This document shows positions 1 to 4,737 of a stretch of DNA of 5,409 bases, piece by piece. Source of the DNA: Nanobdellota archaeon (GTDB lineage Archaea; Nanobdellota; Nanobdellia; Woesearchaeales; CG1-02-33-12); contig JAHIFA010000125.1 of the NCBI GenBank assembly GCA_018901315.1, positions 1-5,409 of the forward strand, in the 5' to 3' direction. Under the pieces are notes generated by a model. That model saw only the letters and a list, made by a program, of their open reading frames with translations, was not told where the DNA came from and did no database searches. Both the position numbers and the translations under genes were made by a program. How positions within the stretch are numbered: position 1 is the first letter of the stretch; each line of letters begins with the position of its first letter.

Positions 1-238
1 CAAGAGATATAGCCATTTGATTATATGAAAAAAGAAGATAGTGTTGTTTATATATCTTTCGCTTTTAAAATGGCAATACAAGGCTTGTAATGCCAGAATT
101 CAAGGGTTTCAGCAGGTTTCAATTTTTCCTTAATTAATATTGCTTTAAATATATTAATATACACTTTAGTATATTTTTACATTATTCATAAAATCTTTAA
201 TAAGTTAATGCAATCTTTATAATAAACAACCAACAAAA

Positions 239-661
239 TCATAAAGGCTTAGTTCCTATATTTTCATTAAACATAAGTAAATATCCATCTGGATCCATTA
301 CTAAAAAACCTTTCATACCAATTAATTCACCTTCTTTTCTAAACCAGTACTCTTTAGGTTCTACTTTAATTGGATAATTGTTTTTATTAAGATTATCTAA
401 TATTGGTTGAATTTTATCAACTTCAAATTGAAAATGAATACCCCTCCCTCTTGGATATTCTAATTTTTCTGTAAACCAAGGTGAATCTTTCTCATCATTA
501 CCTTGATCTATCATTATTTGACTTCCCTGAAAAGAAAGATATGCAAAATTACATTCTTCTCTTTGATATTCAGTTTTGAAACCTAAAATTTCAGTATAAA
601 ATTTTAAACTTTTTTCAAAATTTGAAACACTTAATTCAGGGATTAATTTATTGAACTTCAT
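239..661 (-). CDS. VOC-superfamily protein, bleomycin-resistance/glyoxalase-like
   Basis: The 140-residue product has the two-module beta-alpha-beta-beta-beta layout of the vicinal oxygen chelate fold, with modules at roughly residues 5-60 and 72-135. Recognisable pieces are the N-terminal PELSVSNFEKSLKFYTEILGF, the central RGRGIHFQFEVD (71-82) and the C-terminal KGFLVMDPDGYLLMFNENIG (117-136). This pattern, with EYWFR before the last strands, is closest to bleomycin-binding (BLMA-like) proteins, which act by sequestering a ligand rather than by metal catalysis; the actual ligand cannot be told from sequence. Length is normal for the family. It is followed by a 238-nt stretch without a recognisable gene and starts 98 nt beyond the dph6 stop, with its own TATA box. 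Two of its sequence lines (301-420) contain only 29 G+C in 120, below the neighbouring genes, which suggests separate acquisition. Resistance function is inference. Confidence 0.85.
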   Translation of the reverse strand: MKFNKLIPELSVSNFEKSLKFYTEILGFKTEYQREECNFAYLSFQGSQIMIDQGNDEKDSPWFTEKLEYPRGRGIHFQFEVDKIQPILDNLNKNNYPIKVEPKEYWFRKEGELIGMKGFLVMDPDGYLLMFNENIGTKPL

Positions 662-687
662 TTTAAAATATAAATAATATTCAATTC

Positions 688-695
688 TATATAAA
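688..695 (-). promoter_or_regulatory. TATA box of the VOC gene
   Basis: Read on the minus strand the sequence is TTTATATA, centred about 30 nt upstream of the ATG at 661. Transcription would begin within a few bases of the start codon, and no Shine-Dalgarno sequence precedes it, so a leaderless or nearly leaderless mRNA is likely. This is a position and motif match only. Confidence 0.5.
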
Positions 696-759
696 TTTTG
701 CTGAGTTCTTCTAAATTAAGATTTTTCTTGATTTCACATAACTAAGCGATTGTTATTAT

Positions 760-1446
760 CTATTTCTTAACAAACTCTGTTGCCTTGATTATGTACTGGC
801 CAGTGCATTCGTTCTCCATTTTTATCTCAAAATCTTTTATTTCAATCTTCTTCTTGAACAATGGGCAGTCCAGAACAAATGTCTCATATTCTCCCCCTTC
901 TCCAGCAATATGAATCTTGTTTTTTTCATGCAATTTTTTTAAATCAGTAATGCAATTATTATCAATTTTTCTTCCAAGCCAGCTCTTGTTTAAGCCGTCT
1001 GCTGCAATGCCTGTTATTATAATCTTAAATTTTGCATCAATTAAATCCTTAAGATACTGCTCTTCATCCATGCCCCATAAAGGGGTGATTGAAATTAAGT
1101 CAAGCTCATCACAAAGTTTTTTTATCCTGCTTGACTGGTATTTTGAGGCCAATGCTCCTGAAACAAGTCCTTGAATTTTATATCTTTTTTTTGCTATTGC
1201 CATGGCTTTTTTTAGGTCTTCAAGCTCTTTTTCCTTAACACCGGAAGAATTCATATAAATTATAGGAATCTCTAATGCCTCTGCCTGAACCCTTGTTAAA
1301 TCAATATTTGGTATGTGGAACATATAAGAATCAGCTCTTTTTGATTTTATTGTGATTAAGCAAACAGGCTTATGCCCTTCCTGCAGTGCCTTGTATAATG
1401 CAAAAGCACTGTCCTTGCCACCAGAAAATAAACCTGCAATCTTCAT
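760..1446 (-). CDS. dph6: Dph6-like diphthine-ammonia ligase (PP-loop ATPase)
   Basis: The protein of 228 residues opens with the ATP-pyrophosphatase P-loop SGGKDS (residues 8-13). It has the family motifs GALASKYQSSRI (97-108), TPLWG (121-125) and GEGGEYETFVLDCPLF (182-197), the last being a hallmark of the Dph6/MJ0570 family. Dph6 performs the final step of diphthamide synthesis: ATP-dependent amidation of diphthine on a histidine of translation factor EF2 in the cytoplasm. Length fits stand-alone archaeal members, which lack the C-terminal RidA-like domains of the eukaryotic enzyme. The start lies 8 nt after the stop of the upstream RimK-type gene and a purine-rich AAGGAAAG overlaps the end of that gene, so it is probably the last cistron of a three-gene transcript. 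Dph1, Dph2 and Dph5 are not in this window, so the role rests on the family match. Confidence 0.9.
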   Translation of the reverse strand: MKIAGLFSGGKDSAFALYKALQEGHKPVCLITIKSKRADSYMFHIPNIDLTRVQAEALEIPIIYMNSSGVKEKELEDLKKAMAIAKKRYKIQGLVSGALASKYQSSRIKKLCDELDLISITPLWGMDEEQYLKDLIDAKFKIIITGIAADGLNKSWLGRKIDNNCITDLKKLHEKNKIHIAGEGGEYETFVLDCPLFKKKIEIKDFEIKMENECTGQYIIKATEFVKK

Positions 1447-1454
1447 TTGATTAA

Positions 1455-2552
1455 TTACTTTCCTTCTTCCCCTTTTATTTTCTCTATGCTTAACCTGCCT
1501 TCATCAGCCCTGATAACCAGCTCATCTTTTTCATCAAATTTGGTTATTTTTGTAATTAGTTCTGGCAGGAGAATTCTATTGCCCCTAAAGTCTATATTTG
1601 TTATTATTTCTTTTATTTCATCTGTTGTGGCTTTTATTCCAAGGTCCGCAAATATTTTGGATGCATCTTTGACCTTGCCCTTGTCCTTAACTTCCTTTGC
1701 TTTTTTATATAAGAACTTAGCAATAATATCTGCAACATCTATTCTTGTGTATTTTGTTACACCCTGCAATCCAGGTGAGAGATTTGCCTCTATAACCAAT
1801 GGGCCAAGACTTGTTTCAAGTATATCAACTGCGCATATATCTGCTTTAAGTGCTTTTGCTGTTTTTACAGCAACTTTTTTTGTTTTTTCATCTAGAATGC
1901 ATTTTACACCAACACCACCCATATGGATATTGGCTCTTTTTTCTCCCTTGGTTGCCTTTCTCTGGTAGCTGGCAACAACCCTGTCACCAACAACCATTGC
2001 CCTTGTATCTGTGCTGTTTGTCTCTATATACTCTTGTATAACGACCTTGATTTTTAATGATCCTATTGCATCAAGTATAGAGCTTGCAGCTGGGAAGGAA
2101 TCAGCAAACATAACACCTTTTCCTCCTGTGCCCTTGGGAAACTTCATAATAATAGGATAATTAACCTTTCTCAATATCTTTCTTGCTGCATTAATTGTTG
2201 GAGCAAGGTAAGAATCAGGCATGGGAATCTTATGTTTCTGCAAAACCAATTGCGTAAGGAATTTATCATGGACAATATCAAATGATTCAGGGGCTATTGG
2301 CATATATGTTTTATCAAATAAAGCAGAGGTTATTGCTGTTAGGGTTAGTGCATACCTAAAAGAGCCCCTTGAATAAATGCAATCATATTTTTCAAATGGC
2401 TTTCCATTATATAAAATCTCTATTTGATTTTTTAATGAACGCACATCAATTTCCTTAATATTTATGCTGTCAACCCTGTCAAAATATTTCTGCATGGCTT
2501 TTACTATCCATTTTGAACTCTCACTTTCCAGGCTTATTATTGCTGCTTTCAT
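1455..2552 (-). CDS. rimK: RimK-type ATP-grasp ligase with AbrB-like C-terminal extension
   Basis: This 365-residue protein has an N-terminal pre-ATP-grasp region (1-95), an ATP-grasp core (about 96-285) and an extra tail (about 295-365). In the core, IMKFPKGTGGKGVMF (135-149) is the glycine-rich nucleotide loop, VIQEYIE (171-177) the adenine hinge, DTRAMVVGDRVVASYQR (182-198) the usual following strands, and VIEANLSPGLQG (253-264) carries the metal-binding Glu/Asn and the SPG of the RimK family. Relatives add glutamate to ribosomal protein S6, or to cofactors such as F420 or tetrahydromethanopterin in archaea; the substrate here is unknown because archaea lack bS6. RimK is usually near 300 residues, so about 70 residues are additional; their pattern resembles an AbrB/MazE swapped-hairpin domain. 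The start codon overlaps the stop of the upstream peptidase gene by one base (TAATG), implying coupled translation. The symbol is a family-level assignment. Confidence 0.85.
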   Translation of the reverse strand: MKAAIISLESESSKWIVKAMQKYFDRVDSINIKEIDVRSLKNQIEILYNGKPFEKYDCIYSRGSFRYALTLTAITSALFDKTYMPIAPESFDIVHDKFLTQLVLQKHKIPMPDSYLAPTINAARKILRKVNYPIIMKFPKGTGGKGVMFADSFPAASSILDAIGSLKIKVVIQEYIETNSTDTRAMVVGDRVVASYQRKATKGEKRANIHMGGVGVKCILDEKTKKVAVKTAKALKADICAVDILETSLGPLVIEANLSPGLQGVTKYTRIDVADIIAKFLYKKAKEVKDKGKVKDASKIFADLGIKATTDEIKEIITNIDFRGNRILLPELITKITKFDEKDELVIRADEGRLSIEKIKGEEGK

Positions 2553-2935
2553 TATATATTATTCACTACAATTGGTTTTTTATGTAATTTTTTTAAGGGG
2601 TCTATTAAAAACTTTTCCTTGCGAATGATGTTTCTTCCTATTAATATTTTATATTTCATATGGGATCTGTCTGCAAGAGTAAAATTTGATATAATTTTTT
2701 TACCTGCAAGCATTATAGTAACTTCTATAATTGGTCTTAAGCCAACTCCGCTAGAAGATTTTATTACTCTTGTTTTGAGTATTTTAGAATGTGATAATTC
2801 AACAGCAAGCTGCATGTCCAATGAGCTTGTTCTGGCGCCAGTATCAATCCTTGCAATAAATTCTTTTTTCTTGTCTCCTAAGGTAAGAAATACCGACTCT
2901 CTGCATCCAATAATAACTCTTTTTTTAATTATCAT
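2552..2935 (-). CDS. RimK-associated retropepsin-like peptidase (Zn_protease/RimB family)
   Basis: The 127-residue product matches the short protein family that accompanies rimK in bacteria, annotated as ATP-dependent zinc protease but related to retropepsins. Visible motifs are GCRESVFL (10-17), ARIDTGARTSSLD (28-40) with the aspartyl-protease-like DTGA, SSSGVGLRPIIEVTI (60-74), and LADRSHMKYKILIGRNII (87-104), the family's characteristic DRSxMxYxxLIGR. In Pseudomonas the RimB member trims glutamate tails that RimK adds to a ribosomal protein. Here it is the first gene of a block followed, with a one-base overlap, by the RimK-type ligase, so the two probably act on the same target. A Shine-Dalgarno GGAGAT lies 8 nt ahead of the chosen ATG. 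No signal peptide or membrane segment is visible, so it should be cytoplasmic. Activity as a peptidase on polyglutamate is inferred from relatives. Confidence 0.85.
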   Translation of the reverse strand: MIIKKRVIIGCRESVFLTLGDKKKEFIARIDTGARTSSLDMQLAVELSHSKILKTRVIKSSSGVGLRPIIEVTIMLAGKKIISNFTLADRSHMKYKILIGRNIIRKEKFLIDPLKKLHKKPIVVNNI

Positions 2936-2942
2936 ATATTTA

Positions 2943-2948
2943 ATCTCC
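2943..2948 (-). promoter_or_regulatory. Shine-Dalgarno site of the peptidase gene
   Basis: The minus strand reads AGGAGATTA just upstream of the ATG at 2935, with GGAGAT complementary to the archaeal 16S 3' end and about 8 nt of spacing. It supports this start and shows that the transcript has a leader, unlike several other genes here. Confidence 0.6.
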
Positions 2949-2958
2949 TTTTAATAAT

Positions 2959-2969
2959 TTTATAAAAAA
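2959..2969 (-). terminator. T-run after tRNA-Lys, overlapping a TATA-like element
   Basis: Directly after the discriminator base of tRNA-Lys the minus strand has six T residues (2969 to 2964), the usual archaeal termination signal. The same bases continue as TTTTTTATAAAA, a TATA-box match that could promote the downstream three-gene block. The TATA centre is only about 26 nt from the peptidase ATG, so a start from it would cut off the Shine-Dalgarno site. Either the block is read through from the tRNA, or the true TATA element is shifted. Termination is the safer reading. Confidence 0.45.
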
Positions 2970-2982
2970 TGGGCTCGGAGGG

Positions 2983-3075
2983 CCTTTCGACCTGATTGCG
3001 AGCTAAGGGGGTTTGGCTTTTAAGCCAAGACCCTCTATGCGTGCCAGCTTAGCAAGAAGCTGCGCGTAACCATTT
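2983..3075 (-). other. Putative intron in the T-loop of tRNA-Lys
   Basis: About 93 nt separate the T-loop sequence TTCGAAC from the CCCTC that closes the T-stem. The segment folds into two clear hairpins: a 6-bp CAGCTT/AAGCTG stem with flanking GCG/CGC (around 3039-3065), and a TTGGCT/AGCCAA stem extended by GGG/CCC (3009-3033). A third, GGTC-GAAA-GGCC (2981-2992), has a GNRA tetraloop and overlaps the T-stem bases. No classical bulge-helix-bulge could be drawn at the junctions. An alternative reading closes the T-stem with CCCCC at 3007-3011 and leaves a second insertion of about 29 nt before the acceptor strand. Confidence 0.5.
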
Positions 3076-3115
3076 GTTCGAACCCCCGACCTATCGGTTA
3101 AGAGCCGATTGCTAC

Positions 3116-3147
3116 TATTGCCCAAAATATGTTTTAAGGCATATTTT
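3116..3147 (-). other. Putative intron in the D-loop of tRNA-Lys
   Basis: After the conserved GG of the D-loop comes a perfect 8-bp inverted repeat, AAAATATG and CATATTTT, around an 8-nt loop (3124-3147), followed by GGGCAATA. GGGC can also pair with GCCT just before the GG, so the GG becomes a two-base bulge on a long stem. A standard bulge-helix-bulge with two 3-nt bulges is not seen. It may be an intron with relaxed splicing signals or an enlarged D-arm; the right-hand boundary is a guess. Confidence 0.45.
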
Positions 3148-3192
3148 CCAGGCTGAGCTACGAGCCCAATAGTTTTAAAGGAATATTAGATG

Positions 3193-3200
3193 ATTTAAAA
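3193..3200 (-). promoter_or_regulatory. TATA box of tRNA-Lys
   Basis: The minus strand reads TTTTAAAT, centred about 29 nt upstream of the first base of tRNA-Lys at 3167, the expected distance for an archaeal tRNA promoter. It lies in the short gap after pth2, so the tRNA can be transcribed independently. Confidence 0.45.
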
Positions 3201-3218
3201 ATTTTTGCTTTAAAATTA

Positions 3219-3563
3219 CTACATCATCTTAAGAGTACCTGTTACATCATCTATCTTTTTTTCTTCATCAGGGCCAATTGCAAGGCAGGTTATTGTGCCT
3301 GGTTTGATAGCTGTCCTTCCGGCATCTGTTATTAATGCTGTTTTTAGATTATTATCTTTTGCAATTTCTTTGTACTTGAAAAGCTCTTCCTTGTTTTTTA
3401 CTTTCAGGACAACCTTCTTCATTCCTTTAATACGCCACTTTTTGACAATATCCTTGTCTGACCTGAGAGCAGCCTCAAGAGACGCATGGGCTACCTGTAC
3501 TGCCATCTTTCCTTTATCTAGTTTTAGGTCTTCTCTTACAAGAATAACCTGTTTGTATTCCAT
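3219..3563 (-). CDS. pth2: Peptidyl-tRNA hydrolase, Pth2 family
   Basis: The 114-residue protein matches archaeal Pth2 almost end to end. It begins KQVILVREDL (4-13), then the conserved DKGKMAVQVAHAS (16-28), and ends with TDAGRTAIKPGTITCLAIGP (79-98), IDDVTG (104-109) and a terminal LK. These are the hallmark segments of the archaeal/eukaryotic enzyme, unrelated in fold to bacterial Pth1. It hydrolyses the ester bond of peptidyl-tRNAs that drop off ribosomes, recycling tRNA in the cytoplasm. Length is standard and the protein appears intact. The chosen ATG has no Shine-Dalgarno sequence but lies about 26 nt from a good TATA box, so its message is probably leaderless. It sits immediately upstream of tRNA-Lys on the same strand, separated by 51 nt containing a TATA element for the tRNA. 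Divergent to it is the ureohydrolase gene. Confidence 0.95.
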   Translation of the reverse strand: MEYKQVILVREDLKLDKGKMAVQVAHASLEAALRSDKDIVKKWRIKGMKKVVLKVKNKEELFKYKEIAKDNNLKTALITDAGRTAIKPGTITCLAIGPDEEKKIDDVTGTLKMM

Positions 3564-3585
3564 GGCTTTAAATTAATATTAATTG

Positions 3586-3593
3586 TTTTTATA
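3586..3593 (-). promoter_or_regulatory. TATA box of pth2
   Basis: The minus strand reads TATAAAAA, a near-consensus archaeal TATA box, centred about 26 nt upstream of the A of the pth2 ATG at 3563. Initiation would fall at the start codon itself. No ribosome-binding site is present in the remaining AT-rich bases, which fits a leaderless transcript. Confidence 0.6.
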
Positions 3594-3612
3594 GTTTTGC
3601 ATTTTAACAATA

Positions 3613-3620
3613 TTTAAATA
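3613..3620 (+). promoter_or_regulatory. TATA box of the ureohydrolase gene
   Basis: The plus strand reads TTTAAATA within TATTTAAATAATT, centred about 26 nt before the ATG at 3643. The bases just before the ATG (CCTGTTTGC) contain no Shine-Dalgarno match, so a leaderless message is predicted. It lies about 20 nt from the oppositely oriented pth2 TATA box, forming a compact divergent promoter. Confidence 0.55.
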
Positions 3621-3642
3621 ATTCAATAAATAACCTGTTTGC

Positions 3643-4437
3643 ATGAAAATAATTAAAATACCTTTTTCAGCAGGAGGGCTTGGAAAGACATCTGGAACAG
3701 AGCTTGCCCCTGACAAGATTATTTATGAGCTTAAACAGATTTTCTTGAATGAGCAGGGTGTTAAGCCGGAATTCACTGTGGAATCTGTTAAGGTAAATAA
3801 CTCAAATATAACAGAGACAAATGAAAATATCTATAACCATATAATGCAGAATGATGAAATGCCTATGATAATTGGTGGTGACCATTCAATAACCTATGCA
3901 TGCTTTAAGGCTTTTTCAAAGCAGTTTGATAATCCAGGCATTGTTGTTTTTGATGCACACCCTGACTGCGAAAATAATTTCAGTCCGCCTACGCATGAGG
4001 ACTTCATAAGGGTTCTTATCGAAGAGAATCATGTAAAAAGGGGAAATGTTATCCTGGTTGGCCTGAGAAGCTGGCACAAAAATGAATATGATTATCTGAA
4101 ACAGAATAAAATCAAATTTTTTTCAATGAAAGAGATAGCTAACGAAGGGATAAAAGAGGTTTCAGAGGCTGTGATGTCTGCTGCACTTCAGTTTGGCTCA
4201 CTATATGTTTCTGTTGATATTGATGTGTTGGATCCTGCTTTTGCGCCCGGGACTGGGTATTTAGAGCCTGCAGGATTAAGTTCAAGGGAATTAATCTTTT
4301 TTCTGCAAAGATTAATTAATTTAAAGAATTTAAAAGCTGTTGATTTAGTGGAAGTGAATCCTAAACTCGATATGAACAGTTTAACAAGCAAAACAGGCGC
4401 AAAAATCATTTCTGAGCTCTTTAAAAAGATTTTATAA
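3643..4437 (+). CDS. Arginase/agmatinase-family ureohydrolase (agmatinase-like)
   Basis: The 264-residue protein carries the complete binuclear manganese site of the ureohydrolase fold: GGDHS (78-82) with His81, DAHPD (104-108) with Asp104, His106 and Asp108, and SVDIDVLDPAFAPGTG (190-205) with Asp192 and Asp194. All six metal ligands are present, so it should be catalytically active. The family hydrolyses guanidino compounds to urea and an amine: arginine, agmatine, guanidinobutyrate or formimidoylglutamate. The arginase segment that binds the amino acid end of arginine is not recognisable; instead PPTHEDFIRVL (115-125) follows the second metal motif. Agmatinase, feeding putrescine synthesis, is the likeliest guess, but specificity is unproven. 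It is slightly short for an agmatinase, and PGTGYLEP replaces the commoner PGTGTPEP. It is divergent to pth2, with its own TATA box and a probable leaderless start. Confidence 0.88.
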   Translation: MKIIKIPFSAGGLGKTSGTELAPDKIIYELKQIFLNEQGVKPEFTVESVKVNNSNITETNENIYNHIMQNDEMPMIIGGDHSITYACFKAFSKQFDNPGIVVFDAHPDCENNFSPPTHEDFIRVLIEENHVKRGNVILVGLRSWHKNEYDYLKQNKIKFFSMKEIANEGIKEVSEAVMSAALQFGSLYVSVDIDVLDPAFAPGTGYLEPAGLSSRELIFFLQRLINLKNLKAVDLVEVNPKLDMNSLTSKTGAKIISELFKKIL

Positions 4438-4466
4438 GTTTTGTTTTTAAAGCCCTATTAGTTAAG

Positions 4467-4474
4467 TTTATAAA
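4467..4474 (+). promoter_or_regulatory. TATA box of the rps17e-alba unit
   Basis: TTTATAAA lies 36 nt before the eS17 start codon. Initiation about 26 nt downstream would leave a short leader of roughly 10-15 nt, which includes the weak ribosome-binding match GTGAT at 4500-4504. It lies after the ureohydrolase stop and marks a separate transcription unit. Confidence 0.6.
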
Positions 4475-4509
4475 GGAAGTTGTATTTCTCGACAGGCAAG
4501 TGATACTAT

Positions 4510-4704
4510 ATGGGAAGAATAAAGACTAAACTGGTAAAAAGAGCAACTAATAAATTAGTAGACAAACATAGGCAGGACTTTAAGCAAAATTTTGAAGAGA
4601 ACAAGAAATTAGTCAGCAGGTTTGCAGACATTAGCTCAACTAAGATAAGGAATGTTGTTGCAGGCTATGTAACAAGGCTGATGAATGCTAAAAAAGACAT
4701 TTGA
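4510..4704 (+). CDS. rps17e: 30S ribosomal protein eS17
   Basis: The 64-residue basic protein starts MGRIKTKLVKRATNKLVDKH, the recognisable N-terminus of archaeal eS17. It continues with FEENKKLVSRFADI (28-41) and STKIRNVVAGYVTRLM (43-58), the conserved block ending most archaeal versions. It is a small-subunit ribosomal protein shared by archaea and eukaryotes and absent from bacteria, so it is good evidence for an archaeal source. Length matches the compact archaeal form (about 60-70 residues). A TATA box precedes it, and the leader contains GTGAT five bases ahead of the ATG. The alba gene follows after 33 nt with a strong Shine-Dalgarno site, so the two are probably cotranscribed. I see no disruption or unusual residue. 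Confidence 0.95.
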   Translation: MGRIKTKLVKRATNKLVDKHRQDFKQNFEENKKLVSRFADISSTKIRNVVAGYVTRLMNAKKDI

Positions 4705-4725
4705 TTTTCATCGTTTCAATGATAC

Positions 4726-4731
4726 GGAGGG
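4726..4731 (+). promoter_or_regulatory. Shine-Dalgarno site of alba
   Basis: GGAGGG lies six bases before the ATG at 4738. It is the strongest ribosome-binding match in the window, fits an abundant chromatin protein, and fixes the start. No clear TATA box lies between rps17e and alba, so it is read as an internal translation signal of a two-gene transcript. Confidence 0.75.
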
Positions 4732-4737
4732 ACTAAA

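Larger units (their letters stand above)
2970..3167 (-). tRNA. tRNA-Lys (anticodon CUU) with D-loop and T-loop insertions
   Basis: On the minus strand a perfect 7-bp acceptor stem pairs GGGCTCG (3167-3161) with CGAGCCC (2977-2971), followed by discriminator A at 2970. TA and the D-stem strand GCTC (3158-3155) come next, then AGCCTGG with the conserved GG. The anticodon arm is ATCGG-CTCTTAA-CCGAT (3109-3093) with anticodon CTT at 3102-3100, reading AAG. The variable loop is AGGTC, and the T-arm begins GGGGG TTCGAAC (3087-3076). The 3' T-stem strand is best taken as CCCTC (2982-2978), allowing one G-U pair. The gene spans 198 nt; removing a 32-nt D-loop and a 93-nt T-loop insertion leaves 73 nt, a normal tRNA length. 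CCA is not encoded. The D-stem after this removal is imperfect (GCTC against TAGC), so the exact junctions are uncertain. A TATA box and a T-run flank the gene. Confidence 0.85.

Noticed and set aside
25..90. A 21-codon ATG frame on the plus strand in the gene-free left edge
   Set aside because: It is very short, has no ribosome-binding site, and the translation resembles nothing recognisable; an in-frame stop lies just upstream. The whole 1-238 stretch is AT-rich with no RNA gene, repeat array or convincing reading frame.
1447..1968. A long plus-strand frame opposite the RimK-type gene
   Set aside because: It is the antisense shadow of a gene with clear ATP-grasp motifs, has a low-complexity hydrophobic translation and no initiation signals.
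3007..3035. Strong hairpin near 3009-3033 as an independent terminator or small RNA
   Set aside because: It lies inside the tRNA-Lys gene between its two halves, so it is more simply part of the intron-like insertion; it has no T-run or promoter of its own.
2971..3167. A possible plus-strand tRNA in the same place, since the acceptor stem and TTCGAA are self-complementary
   Set aside because: Only the minus strand gives a proper order of D-arm, 7-base anticodon loop and GGGGG-TTCGAAC T-arm, with a TATA box ahead and a T-run behind.
3295..3576. A plus-strand frame opposite pth2
   Set aside because: Pth2 motifs on the minus strand are unmistakable; the antisense product has no family features.
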